Source: Desulfobacteraceae bacterium
GTDB taxonomy: Bacteria > Desulfobacterota > Desulfobacteria > Desulfobacterales > Desulfosarcinaceae
Assembly: GCA_013003715.1 (NCBI GenBank)
Contig: JABDIN010000067.1
Span: 1-64,000 of the forward strand
Direction: 5' to 3'
DNA: 64,000 nucleotides
The stretch's first letter is position 1, and the number at the start of each line of letters is the position of its first letter. This document shows positions 1 to 8,337 of this stretch, piece after piece. The notes under the pieces were generated by a model. The model was given only the letters and a program-made list of their open reading frames with translations. It was not told the DNA's origin and did no database searches. The position numbers were made by a program, and so were the translations under genes.

Positions 1-322
1 AAAAAAGTTGTACATCTCCATCCAAGGCAAGTGGTCTGAAGTACACCATCAAAAGGTAGGTTTCAGTATTGGAAACAGCCGGCGAACAAAGGAAGGTAAT
101 CAGGGCTTTCTTTTCAAATCGACGAAGTGGGTCGCGGAATGAAGGAAGTGATGGTGGTGTATCCGGTTGGTAAGATATTTTTATTGGGTACCGGGGTGTT
201 TTTTCCTTTGAACCGCGTACTGCAGAATCACCCAACCCGTTTGTCTTCTGCATTTCAATAAAACACGCTTCGACGTTTCATTTATATAAACCATACCGCA
301 TCGAGTTGATGAGGATTCTCAA
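1..322. other. Upstream region with no convincing gene
   Basis: I see no supported gene in the first 322 bases. A 40-codon frame beginning with ATG at 139 lacks a clear ribosome site and family features. A GAGG at 311-314 lies eight bases before the TTG start of the next gene and is probably its ribosome-binding site. Confidence 0.5.
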
Positions 323-799
323 TTGCTGCACATCTATATAGATGCCGATGCTTGCCCGGTTAAAAACGAAGTGTACCGTGTGGCAAACCGCTATCGCCTT
401 GAGGTCACGTTGGTGGCCAACACCTGGATGCGCATTCCCGATGAGCCATGGATTGCGCTCGAAGTCGTGTCGGACGGATTCGATGCGGCCGATGATTGGA
501 TAATCCAACATGTGGAATCCAATGATATCGTGGTGACCGCCGACATCCCCCTCGCGAGCCGCTGCCTGGAGCAAGGTGCACGCGTTATCGGGACTACCGG
601 AAAACCTTTCACGGAAAACAACATCGGTACCACCGTCGCTACGCGGGACCTGCTGGCAGAACTGCGCAGCACCGGTGAGATCACCGGCGGTCCCCCGCCT
701 CTGCAACAGCGCGATCGATCACGTTTTCTTCAACAGCTCGACAGGGTGATTCAATCCATCCGCCGCCAACATCCATCCAATACCACCGAAACCGGCTAA
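323..799 (+). CDS. YaiI/YqxD family (DUF188) protein
   Basis: A 158-residue cytosolic protein of the UPF0178/DUF188 family, which usually runs about 150 residues. The diagnostic N-terminus IYIDADACPVKNEVYRVA (residues 4-21) carries the conserved Asp pair, and a second conserved stretch reads DIPLASRCLEQGA near residue 74. The fold is related to PIN-type nucleases, but no biochemical activity is established for the family and I assign none. The start is taken as TTG at 323 because the conserved block begins immediately after it and a GAGG sits at 311-314. The next gene starts 51 bases downstream on the same strand and could be co-transcribed. Confidence 0.88.
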   Translation: MLHIYIDADACPVKNEVYRVANRYRLEVTLVANTWMRIPDEPWIALEVVSDGFDAADDWIIQHVESNDIVVTADIPLASRCLEQGARVIGTTGKPFTENNIGTTVATRDLLAELRSTGEITGGPPPLQQRDRSRFLQQLDRVIQSIRRQHPSNTTETG

Positions 800-850
800 G
801 GAATCGGGATTTACTTTCAAATCCGGCTCAAATCAGGTAAGAAACAGAGC

Positions 851-1708
851 ATGCTTAGACAGACATTTCTACATATTCCCGGTATCGGGCCGGCAACCGA
901 GAAGCGTTTCTGGGCAGCCGGTGTCCATGATTGGGATGCCTTTTTTGACGAGGCATCATTGAAACTGACTGCATCCAAACGGGCGGCCATTGGTGACGTG
1001 CTGACCGAATCCGGACGTCAACTGGATCTGCGCAACCCCGGATTCTTCGCCAGGCGCATGCCCGCCAGCGAGCAATGGCGCCTGTTTGGCGATTTTCGAA
1101 GACGTACCGCTTACCTGGATATCGAAACCACGGGATTGGATACCGATTCCACGATATCCACCATCGCCGTTTACGACGGGGAAGGGATGTTCACCTACGT
1201 TTATGGACGGAACCTGGATGACTTTATGGACCATATCCGCCGCTATGAACTTCTGGTGACTTACAACGGCAAGTGTTTCGACCTGCCGGTCATCGAGCGG
1301 TATTTCGGCCGGCCGCTCGACCATGCCCACATTGACCTGCGGTATGTGCTGGCCGGTTTGGGATTGAAGGGTGGGCTTAAACGCTGCGAGGCGCGATTGG
1401 GCATCAACCGTGGCGCACTCGAAGACATCGACGGACTCTTTGCTGTTGTCCTCTGGCAGGCCTATCTTCGCAACCGGGATGAACGGGCGCTGGAAACCCT
1501 GCTATCCTACAACCTTCAGGATGTTCTCAACCTGGAATCATTGATGGTCACAGCATTTAACATGAAGGTCGAACAAACCCCGTTTGATGACCGGTTCCGG
1601 ATGCCCGCTCCGGACCTCCCCCGTAATCCCATTCCCGCCCATCCACAAACCATCGACCGATACCGCCATGAGGCGGCCTTTCTTCGTTCCCTGCAGCCGC
1701 AGTGGTAA
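851..1708 (+). CDS. YprB-like DEDD-family exonuclease (RNase H-like fold)
   Basis: A 285-residue predicted 3'-5' exonuclease. The N-terminal 25 residues (FLHIPGIGPATEKRFWAAG) resemble a helix-hairpin-helix DNA-contacting motif. The nuclease core follows, with exonuclease motif I YLDIETTGLD (Asp90, Glu92), motif II YNGKCFDLPVIERYF (Asp144) and a late YNLQDVLNLESL (Asp224), consistent with the YprB ribonuclease-H-like family. The family is named after Bacillus subtilis YprB; its cellular substrate is not established. It lies downstream of the YaiI-like gene, and nothing obvious follows it before the convergent oxidoreductase. Confidence 0.85.
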   Translation: MLRQTFLHIPGIGPATEKRFWAAGVHDWDAFFDEASLKLTASKRAAIGDVLTESGRQLDLRNPGFFARRMPASEQWRLFGDFRRRTAYLDIETTGLDTDSTISTIAVYDGEGMFTYVYGRNLDDFMDHIRRYELLVTYNGKCFDLPVIERYFGRPLDHAHIDLRYVLAGLGLKGGLKRCEARLGINRGALEDIDGLFAVVLWQAYLRNRDERALETLLSYNLQDVLNLESLMVTAFNMKVEQTPFDDRFRMPAPDLPRNPIPAHPQTIDRYRHEAAFLRSLQPQW

Positions 1709-1861
1709 GTGCGGCGTCATCGTGGTGTGGGGCGTATTTCCCATGGAGCCGCGTGTAGAAAAAATCATCAAACCCGCTTGCCCTCAGCTTTTAAAAAAAA
1801 CGCCACGACCCCTCAGGTATTTAGATATTCAGACTCAAAGATCCAAATTGAATTTTTAAGG

Positions 1862-2953
1862 TTACTCCACCAAAAACGGGTAGTCGTTGTACCCCTTTTC
1901 ATCACCGCCGTAGAAGGTGTCCTGGTCCGGTTCGTTCAATGGGGTGTTGCGGTGATAGCGCTCCACCAGATCCGGATTGGCCAGATAGGGCACACCAAAG
2001 GCCACCAGATCCGCCTCGTTTTCAGCAACGGCCTTTTCGCCGGATTCCTTTCCATAACCGCCGTTGATGATGATGGTGCCCTCATAGATCCTGCGAATGG
2101 TACCCGCCACAGGCGCAGTATCCTCCTGACTTTTGAACGCCTCATGGCCGGGCAGCGGTTCGATAACGTGCAAATAGGCCAGGGGAATGTCCTTCAGCGC
2201 GGCGGCCAATTGGCTGTAGAGGGCCGGCGGGTCCGAGTCGTGCATCCCGTTGAAGACACCTCGTGGTGAAATGCGGAATCCCACACGCCCGGGTCCCCAC
2301 ACCTCCAATACTGCCGCAGCAACCTCCAGCGCAAACCGCATCCGGGAAGAAATGTCACCACCATAGGCGTCGGCCCGCTGATTGGCACCGTCCTTCAAAA
2401 ACTGCTCGATGAGATAACCGTTGGCGCCGTGAATTTCCACGCCATCAAATCCGGCCTTTTCCGCCAGTTTTGCCGCGTGGGCGAACTCATCCACGATTGC
2501 AGGGATCTCTTCGATGGCCAGCATTCTGGGCTTGGTGGGCGGCTCATACCCATTGGATGTAACCACCATGGTGTCCGCCTGGATAGCCGATGGTGCGACG
2601 GGATCTCCGCCGTTGGGTTGCAGGGATGGATGCGAAACACGTCCGGCGTGCCACAATTGGCAGAAAATGCGGCCGCCTTTCTCGTGAACAGCATCGGTGA
2701 CCGCTTGCCACCCCCGAACCTGGGATTGGGTGTAAATACCGGGTGTGAACATATATCCATTGGCCTTTTCGGAGACCTGTGTCGCTTCGGTGATCAGCAA
2801 CCCGGCCGAAGCCCGTTGGGCATAGTGGGTGGCGGCCATGGGTTTGGGTACGCCGTTTTCGTCGTTCCGGTTTCGGGTCATTGGCGCCATGACCATGCGA
2901 TTGGGCAGGGTGAGGTCGCCAAGGGTGTAAGGCGTGAATAAGGTATCTGTCAT
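1862..2953 (-). CDS. Old Yellow Enzyme family alkene reductase (NemA-like)
   Basis: A 363-residue FMN-dependent ene-reductase of the Old Yellow Enzyme / N-ethylmaleimide reductase branch, which uses NAD(P)H to reduce activated C=C bonds or nitro compounds. Family marks include NRMVMAPMTRNR near residue 18 (FMN site), CQLWHAGRVSHP near residue 98, the substrate-binding His/Asn pair in EIHGANGYLIEQFLKDGANQR (about residues 173-193), YGGDISSRMRF, and the C-terminal phosphate-binding region IIINGGYGKES. Length is normal. It stands alone on the minus strand. The physiological substrate cannot be read from the sequence. Confidence 0.9.
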   Translation of the reverse strand: MTDTLFTPYTLGDLTLPNRMVMAPMTRNRNDENGVPKPMAATHYAQRASAGLLITEATQVSEKANGYMFTPGIYTQSQVRGWQAVTDAVHEKGGRIFCQLWHAGRVSHPSLQPNGGDPVAPSAIQADTMVVTSNGYEPPTKPRMLAIEEIPAIVDEFAHAAKLAEKAGFDGVEIHGANGYLIEQFLKDGANQRADAYGGDISSRMRFALEVAAAVLEVWGPGRVGFRISPRGVFNGMHDSDPPALYSQLAAALKDIPLAYLHVIEPLPGHEAFKSQEDTAPVAGTIRRIYEGTIIINGGYGKESGEKAVAENEADLVAFGVPYLANPDLVERYHRNTPLNEPDQDTFYGGDEKGYNDYPFLVE

Positions 2954-3138
2954 GATTGAATTCCTTTTTTATATCTGAATGTGGTCCATGGGAAAAGTGA
3001 AATCCATTCCGAGGCACCCTGCCTGTGCCGATTCCGAAAATGATTGATTGCCCTCTCCATTCATCGATTTCATAAAGGAAATGATATGGCCGGATGTCCT
3101 TTCGTCAAGTTCTTTACAAAACGCTCCATTGCAGACAG

Positions 3139-3357
3139 CTATTCATTGGGTGCCTTGGCGATGATATCGTTATGTTCGGCACGGGGGAGAATCAGCATGT
3201 GCTTGTTTTCTGACCGGCAATTATTGTAAAGTGCCTTGGCTTGGTAAATGGTGATAAGGCGATCCCCGTGGCATATGGCACCATGGGCCAGGTTGACGGC
3301 ATTACTTTTAACCGGAGGCTCGAGCGAATTGCCGCCTGAGGCAATATCGTTTTTGGG
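3139..3357 (-). pseudogene. Remnant of an alpha/beta-hydrolase C-terminus
   Basis: On the minus strand an open frame between a TAG at 3358-3360 and a TAG at 3139-3141 reads, in its second half, HGDRLITIYQAKALYNN followed by HMLILPRAEHNDIIAK. This is the classic end of FrsA/ABHD-type serine hydrolases: the acid-bearing HGxxDxxI strand, an A-x-x-LY helix, then the catalytic histidine in the HND block. The nucleophile-bearing N-terminal two thirds are missing and no in-frame start precedes it, so this is a truncated relic. It occupies most of the gap between the oxidoreductase and the PLP enzyme. Confidence 0.6.
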
Positions 3358-3394
3358 CTAACATAAGAAAAAACAAACGTATTGGAGACGATTC

Positions 3395-4633
3395 ATGAAA
3401 AAGAATCCGATGTTTGAAAAGATCGTCCGTTGCAGAGAAGATTTCCCATCATTGAAAGAAGAGATTAATGGACACCCGTTGGCATACTTTGATGGCCCCG
3501 GCGGTACCCAGGTGCCGCAGACGGTGATAGACGCGGTTTCACATTATTATTACACCAGCAACGCCAATTTCCATGGAAATTTCATCACTTCCCGGCGCAC
3601 GGATGAGGTATTGGAAGGGACCCGGGGAAAAATCGCTAGGTTTCTGGGCGCCGATGGGATGAAAAACATCTCCTATGGTCATAATATGACCACCCTGAAT
3701 TTCTCCCTGAGCCGTGCTTTCGGGAGATATCTGCTTCCCGGAGACGAGATATTGATTACACAGCTGGATCATGAGGCCAACCGGGGACCCTGGCTGGCGC
3801 TCAGGGAAAAGGGAATTGTCGTTCGTGAAGTGGCGATTCTACCTGACGGGACGCTCGATTATAATGATTTTGAGTGCAAATTGAATGAAAAAACGCGGCT
3901 GGTGGCCATGGGATACTCTTCCAATGTCACCGGTACGATTAACAATGTGCCGTTGGTAAGAGAGATGACCTACAAGGTTGGAGCGCTGCTGTTGGTTGAC
4001 GCGGTCCACTATGCCCCTCATTTTCCGCTGGATGTCAACGCACTCGGTGTTGATTTCCTTTTGTGCTCCGCGTACAAATTCTATGGTCCTCATGTCGGGA
4101 TTCTTTATTCTAACGGAGAAATACTCAATCGTTTACCAATGTACAACTTGCGGACACAATTGCAACATGCGCCATACTGCATCGAAACCGGTACTTTGAA
4201 TCATGCGGCCATCGCAGGCGTGAATGCCGCCATTGATTATATTGGATCTTTCGGAGAAGGTGATTCAAACAGGGCGCGGATTGTCGATGCCATGGAGAAA
4301 ATAAATCTGTATGAAGATGCGCTTGCCAAGGATATATTTAAAAGATTGAATGAGTTGAAAAATGTAACCGTCCTTGGACCCACTGATCCCGGAGCAACAA
4401 AAGCACCCACCATTTCGTTTGACATCAAAGGTGTGGGGCCGGCGGAAGTATGTAATTATCTGGGCGAACAAGGAATTTGCGCCTGGAACGGCCATTTTTA
4501 TGGTATCCGTCCCACCGAAATTTTCGGCTACCTGCAAAAAGGCGGTGTCACCAGAGTGGGTGTTTCCGTCTATAACACCTCAGCGGAAGTTGATCGATTA
4601 ATCACCGCCATTAATACATTGGCCAGCCGATAG
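3395..4633 (+). CDS. Cysteine desulfurase-like class V aminotransferase
   Basis: A 412-residue PLP enzyme of the cysteine-desulfurase-like subgroup of aminotransferase class V (SufS/CsdA relatives, as in Vibrio VC1184). The N-terminal YFDGPGGTQVPQTVIDAV is typical of this subgroup. The PLP-pyridine Asp lies in LLVDAVHYAPH (about residue 203) and the Schiff-base lysine is Lys228 in CSAYKFYGPHVG. The C-terminal small domain carries GICAWNGHFYGIRP. The start ATG at 3395 follows a GGAGAC at 3383-3388. No suf, isc or selenium genes adjoin it, so sulfur transfer is only one possible role. Confidence 0.88.
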   Translation: MKKNPMFEKIVRCREDFPSLKEEINGHPLAYFDGPGGTQVPQTVIDAVSHYYYTSNANFHGNFITSRRTDEVLEGTRGKIARFLGADGMKNISYGHNMTTLNFSLSRAFGRYLLPGDEILITQLDHEANRGPWLALREKGIVVREVAILPDGTLDYNDFECKLNEKTRLVAMGYSSNVTGTINNVPLVREMTYKVGALLLVDAVHYAPHFPLDVNALGVDFLLCSAYKFYGPHVGILYSNGEILNRLPMYNLRTQLQHAPYCIETGTLNHAAIAGVNAAIDYIGSFGEGDSNRARIVDAMEKINLYEDALAKDIFKRLNELKNVTVLGPTDPGATKAPTISFDIKGVGPAEVCNYLGEQGICAWNGHFYGIRPTEIFGYLQKGGVTRVGVSVYNTSAEVDRLITAINTLASR

Positions 4634-4714
4634 CCGGAACACTTGGTAATCAATGCAAGGCTGAATCCCGGGAAACCTGGACGTAATCAGATCGCAGGAC
4701 GATTATCAGTTCCG

Positions 4715-4999
4715 TCATGCTTTTCCAAAGGAACATGCCGGGAATCGGCAGGGGGTGCAGTTCAGGCACAATCAGCCGTGGCTCAGTCTGGCAAGATCCC
4801 TGGGCACTGGTCTTTCGCCGGCCATCAGCCGTGGAAGGATCAAGTCGAAAATGGTTGTTTTGTGGTACAGGCCGCAGGCGGGCAGGCCCATGATGGCTGT
4901 GTTGTCGTTGTATCCCGGAAGGAACATGGCACCGGGGAGCAAGGCGGTCGAATACTGGATGTCCTTGAATCCGGAGGCTTCGATACCGGCTTTCGTCAT
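4715..4999 (-). pseudogene. Truncated molybdopterin-binding protein tail with in-frame TGA
   Basis: Three bases after the fmdE stop codon, an ATG at 4999 opens a frame matching only the C-terminal part of MoeA/MogA-like molybdopterin-binding proteins: DNTAIMGLPACGLYHKTT, then IFDLILPRLMAGERPVPRDL and LARLSHG. A TGA at 4772-4774 interrupts it. Beyond the TGA the same frame continues with the Cys-rich ending LCLNCTPCRFPACSFGKA to a TGA at 4715. One substitution (GGA to TGA) at an expected glycine explains the break. The N-terminal part of the usual domain is absent. The residual ribosome site is the GGAGAG at the end of fmdE. Selenocysteine insertion is a weak alternative, since I see no convincing SECIS hairpin. 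Confidence 0.62.
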
Positions 5000-5002
5000 A
5001 CC

Positions 5003-5596
5003 TTACTCTCCTGTTGCGGGCAGAAAATAGGTGCCAAGGGCACAGGGCCTGCAAAGGATCCGGTCATCCTTAAGTACCTCTCTTTTATCGCGGACGACCT
5101 GGCCGCATTTTTCGCAGGTGGCCTTGAATCGTGTGGGCCCAGGCATATCGCAGGCGCTTACATCCACATGCACCTTTTTGATGTCGAATAAATCGTCAAG
5201 GTCCATTTTTTTGTAGGCGGCGAGCTGTTGTTCGCTTTTATCCGCTATTTCAGGTGCATATTGTTCAGCGAGGTCCCGGGCCTTTTCAGTGGAAACGATC
5301 CTGTAGGCGGCGCCGGTCTCAAGATTTACGAAGGTGGCTGCCAGAATCCCATTATCGACAAATTTCAGGGAACGTCGGCCCAATGATGCGCCGGTCACAA
5401 AAGAGATGGCGTCGGTGGCGCAGCGGTCCATCTCCACATAGACGATGAGCTTTTTTATCTGGGGCAGCTCGCTGGGATTGTCCAGGCCGATGAGGCGGCA
5501 GCCTTCCCGTGCCATTCGCACCCCCACGACCTGGCCGGGGCAAAGGTGACCGTGTGCGTTGGCTGATCCTTTGAGTAGCGTTTCAAAGTCTTGCAT
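5003..5596 (-). CDS. FmdE family protein with C-terminal zinc ribbon
   Basis: A 197-residue FmdE-like protein, related to formylmethanofuran dehydrogenase subunit E and widespread in sulfate reducers lacking that enzyme. The N-terminal HGHLCPGQ (His15, His17, Cys19) and MDRCATDAISF (about residue 58) form the conserved metal/cysteine site. The C-terminus has a four-Cys zinc ribbon (CEKCG about residue 160 and CRPC about 182). A role in molybdenum or tungsten cofactor handling is plausible because a molybdopterin-binding remnant follows it and a ModE-type regulator is divergent upstream. Its exact reaction is unknown. Start ATG at 5596 places HGHLCPG at the usual distance. Confidence 0.88.
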   Translation of the reverse strand: MQDFETLLKGSANAHGHLCPGQVVGVRMAREGCRLIGLDNPSELPQIKKLIVYVEMDRCATDAISFVTGASLGRRSLKFVDNGILAATFVNLETGAAYRIVSTEKARDLAEQYAPEIADKSEQQLAAYKKMDLDDLFDIKKVHVDVSACDMPGPTRFKATCEKCGQVVRDKREVLKDDRILCRPCALGTYFLPATGE

Positions 5597-5642
5597 GTGC
5601 GGTTCCCGGTTGAAAAAACACGTAATGGGCCTAGTTGAGAAT

Positions 5643-5666
5643 CCTTATGTTAAACTTAACATAAGG
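5643..5666. promoter_or_regulatory. Perfect 11-bp-arm palindrome between fmdE and ModE-like gene
   Basis: Arms CCTTATGTTAA (5643-5653) and TTAACATAAGG (5656-5666) are exact inverted copies separated by two bases. The site lies 46 bases upstream of fmdE (minus strand), on the side of the divergent ModE-type regulator. Size and symmetry suit a dimeric winged-helix protein. Binding by that regulator is an inference. Confidence 0.6.
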
Positions 5667-6127
5667 TCAAGAGGAAATATGCCGTATGTATCAAGGCAAA
5701 CGCATGTCGGATGATAGGGTTGGAATCGTGTCCGATGAAAACAGATGATGTAATGTCAAATGACAAATCTCAAATTTCAAATGGCGGTATGCTATCTATT
5801 ATTGCTCCGGCGGATAAATACGCAAAACTCGTATTTCTGGTTTATGGGAGGCGGTGGCGCCAAGAAGGCTTGTCCCTAGTACGTTCCGCCGGAAACTCAT
5901 TACGCGAATCAGCGATACGTCACTTTACCTGTTTAGTTGCCGGATTAATATAAAGGAACGTTTTGATCATGTTTAAAAAGATGTACACATCCCATGATAG
6001 CAGGTATATAGATCCGAGTTATTCATGTATCGAGGCGTTTTTTCAACCCTGCCCGTCTAGCCTTTATACTCTTTTGAAAACCTTTGCGACCGCAGGGCAA
6101 ATTAAAGGAGAGTAAAAAAGGGATCGT
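5667..6127. other. Long divergent intergenic region
   Basis: About 460 bases without a supportable gene, between the palindrome and the ModE-like gene. Frames here have no recognisable domain. An AAAGGAG at 6105-6111 lies about 17 bases before the ATG at 6128, rather far for a ribosome site. No known riboswitch motif was recognised. Confidence 0.4.
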
Positions 6128-6457
6128 ATGAAAATCAAATCCATACAATTGCTGGTCAACACGGCAGGCGGTATCATCATGGGAACGGGGCGAATGAAGA
6201 TTCTCGAATCCATTGATCGCACCCGTTCCATAAACAAAACCGCCCAGGAACTGAAAATGGCCTATAAAACAGTATGGAGCAAGATCAAATCCACGGAAAA
6301 AAATTTTGGGAAACCGGTGGTTCTTGCCGATAGGACTAAAGGGACGGAACTCACCGAAGATGGCAGAATATTGCTTGAAAAGTACCGGAAATTAAAACAG
6401 CGTTGTATCGAGGCTGATGATCAGATTTTCGATGAAGTCTTTGCTGACCAGGCTTAA
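6128..6457 (+). CDS. ModE-type winged helix-turn-helix regulator (DNA-binding domain only)
   Basis: A 109-residue protein that is essentially the N-terminal domain of ModE. It has GTGRMKILESIDRTRSINKT, a recognition region AQELKMAYKTVWSKIKS, then the wing and TKGTELTEDGRILLEKY with a terminal dimerisation helix. There is no C-terminal molybdate-binding (TOBE/MOP) domain, so it cannot sense oxyanion in the way E. coli ModE does. Such short ModE-like proteins are common in sulfate reducers and archaea. Divergent orientation to fmdE, with a palindrome between them, suggests it controls that gene and perhaps itself. Target and effector are inferred. Confidence 0.85.
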   Translation: MKIKSIQLLVNTAGGIIMGTGRMKILESIDRTRSINKTAQELKMAYKTVWSKIKSTEKNFGKPVVLADRTKGTELTEDGRILLEKYRKLKQRCIEADDQIFDEVFADQA

Positions 6458-6853
6458 TCGCCTTCTTCCGTCGACCCGACCTTTTTTTGGGATTGATCTC
6501 CATGATATTCCCGGTGCTTACCGGCGGTCAACGGATTCCTTCTCTGCCGTGGATTCTTTTTCCGCCATCGATTCATTTAACTATCGGCAGGGGGGCAACC
6601 GCGAACACCACCGGGCACCGCAGATTCCGCTGGGGCAAAAATGCCCGAAGATATCGACTCCTCCCGGCACTGCCCGAAAAGCCGTCTGAATACAGCCCTT
6701 CCATGGCGTTTCCCAGTTCATTATCACGCCTCGTTTATATATTCCCGCAACTCTCCGGATGTTCACGAAGAAAGAATACAGACAAAATCATCCACAAATG
6801 GTATTATCATAATCGCTTCGACGCGATTGAAAGACGACAAGGATGAAAAAAAT
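6458..6853. other. Intergenic region before the phospholipase D-like gene
   Basis: Nearly 400 bases in which I recognise no gene. A frame runs in from 6641 to the next gene, but its N-terminal 71 codons are rich in Ser, Pro and His and lack family features. The hydrophobic anchor and a ribosome site place the real start at 6854. Confidence 0.4.
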
Positions 6854-8284
6854 ATGAACATATTAAAGCACAAGTACCGGATATTGGGTGTTTTTTTACT
6901 CATCGTTGTAATTGTGGGTGTTTACAATGTGTATAAGCCGTTACCCGAAGGGCTTTCATACGAGGGGGAACTTGTCACTGCCGGAAATATCCGGTTTCTC
7001 AAGGACATTACCTATCGGGATCAAGAGGGTAAAGCCTATTATGAGCATGAAATTTTCAACGAGATTGTTCATATCATTACCTCCGCTCGTCAGACCATCA
7101 TTCTTGACATGTTTTTGTTCAGTGATCTCGGTGGAGAGCCGGATGGTCCTGTACTGCGCCCGCTGTCCGGGGAACTGACCGACCTTCTGGTCTTACAGAA
7201 AAAGAAATATCCGCAGATGCAGATCATCGTGATCACCGATCCGATCAATACCGTCTATGGTGGACTTGAGGCTGACCATCTGACACGGCTTGAGGCGTCG
7301 GGTATTGACGTGGCTATGACCGAACTGGATAAAATGAGGGACAGCAATCCGTTGTACTCTTCAATATGGCGTACTTTATTCAGGTTTTTCGGAAACACCC
7401 GCAATGGGAAACTCCCCAATCCATTGGGCGAGGGCCGGGTCAGCTTGCGGAGTTATATGCGCCTTTTGAATTTTAAAGCCAACCACCGGAAAATACTTAT
7501 CGCCGATTCAGCCGACGGCTATGTCGGGCTCGTCTCCTCGGCGAATGCCCATGACGGCTCGAGTTTTCACAGTAATGTGGCTGTCCGGTTCAGTGGTCCG
7601 GCTGTTCGGGATCTTATTGAGAGTGAACGCGCGGTGATCGCGTTCTCCGGGGGGCCGGAAATCAATGCCGTGGTTCCTGAGGATACCGTTGCCGGACAGA
7701 TGAGGATGCGACTCCTGACTGAAAGTAAAATCAGAACGGGTATTATAAACACCATCGAAAAAACCGGACAAGGTGATATGATCCGCATGGTGATGTTCTA
7801 TCTCTCCCACCGCGACATCATTCGGGCATTGAAAAACGCCCATCACCGCGGTGTGGACATCAGGATAATCCTTGACCCCAACAAGGATGCCTTCGGCAGA
7901 GAGAAAAACGGGATACCCAATCGCCAGGTGGCCAACGAACTTCACAAGTCGGGTATCGCCGTTAAATGGTACGACACCCGGGGAGAGCAATGTCACGCAA
8001 AGTTCATCGCCACCACTTCCGGCGCCGGCAGCAGCAACCTGATTATCGGATCTGCGAACTTTACCCGGCGAAATTTGAATGATTTGAATCTCGAAACAGA
8101 TGTTTATGTGGAAGGGCCATCCAAAGACCCGCTGTTTCAGGAAGTGGACGATTATTTCACCCGGCTGTGGGAAAATCACTCCCAGGCCGTATTCACGCTC
8201 CCCTTTGCCGTGTATGAAGACACGTCGTCCACTAAGAAAATCCTCTACTTTGTTATGGAGCTGTTGGGCGTATCGACTTTCTAA
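6854..8284 (+). CDS. Membrane-anchored phospholipase D-like (HKD) protein
   Basis: A 476-residue PLD-superfamily protein anchored by one N-terminal transmembrane helix (about residues 8-25, RILGVFLLIVVIVGVYNVY). It has two HKD half-sites: N-H-R-K-I-L-I-A-D with His211, followed by SSANAHDGSSFHSN, and C-H-A-K with His381, followed by IIGSANFTRRNLNDLNLE. Two intact half-sites indicate an active phosphodiesterase or phosphatidyltransferase, as in cardiolipin synthases. The substrate is not evident. Start ATG at 6854 is preceded by AAGGA at 6839-6843. It converges with the alpha-2-macroglobulin gene. Confidence 0.85.
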   Translation: MNILKHKYRILGVFLLIVVIVGVYNVYKPLPEGLSYEGELVTAGNIRFLKDITYRDQEGKAYYEHEIFNEIVHIITSARQTIILDMFLFSDLGGEPDGPVLRPLSGELTDLLVLQKKKYPQMQIIVITDPINTVYGGLEADHLTRLEASGIDVAMTELDKMRDSNPLYSSIWRTLFRFFGNTRNGKLPNPLGEGRVSLRSYMRLLNFKANHRKILIADSADGYVGLVSSANAHDGSSFHSNVAVRFSGPAVRDLIESERAVIAFSGGPEINAVVPEDTVAGQMRMRLLTESKIRTGIINTIEKTGQGDMIRMVMFYLSHRDIIRALKNAHHRGVDIRIILDPNKDAFGREKNGIPNRQVANELHKSGIAVKWYDTRGEQCHAKFIATTSGAGSSNLIIGSANFTRRNLNDLNLETDVYVEGPSKDPLFQEVDDYFTRLWENHSQAVFTLPFAVYEDTSSTKKILYFVMELLGVSTF

Positions 8285-8337
8285 TTTGATCACCATTGTC
8301 ATGCGGTGGTTTCCGCTGGTTGTCAGCCGGTAGTCAT

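Noticed and set aside
139-261. 40-codon frame before the first gene
   Set aside because: No clear ribosome site, no recognisable motif and low complexity; it cannot be supported.
278-706. Minus-strand frame of 142 codons opposite the YaiI-like gene
   Set aside because: It lies wholly antisense to a clear conserved gene and has no family features; it is a codon-bias shadow.
4715-4775. Selenocysteine reading of the in-frame TGA after fmdE
   Set aside because: The family has glycine, not Cys/Sec, at this position, and I see no convincing SECIS-like hairpin just downstream. A nonsense mutation is simpler.
5711-5953. 80-codon frame between the palindrome and the ModE-like gene
   Set aside because: No ribosome site, no domain, and composition unlike the neighbours.
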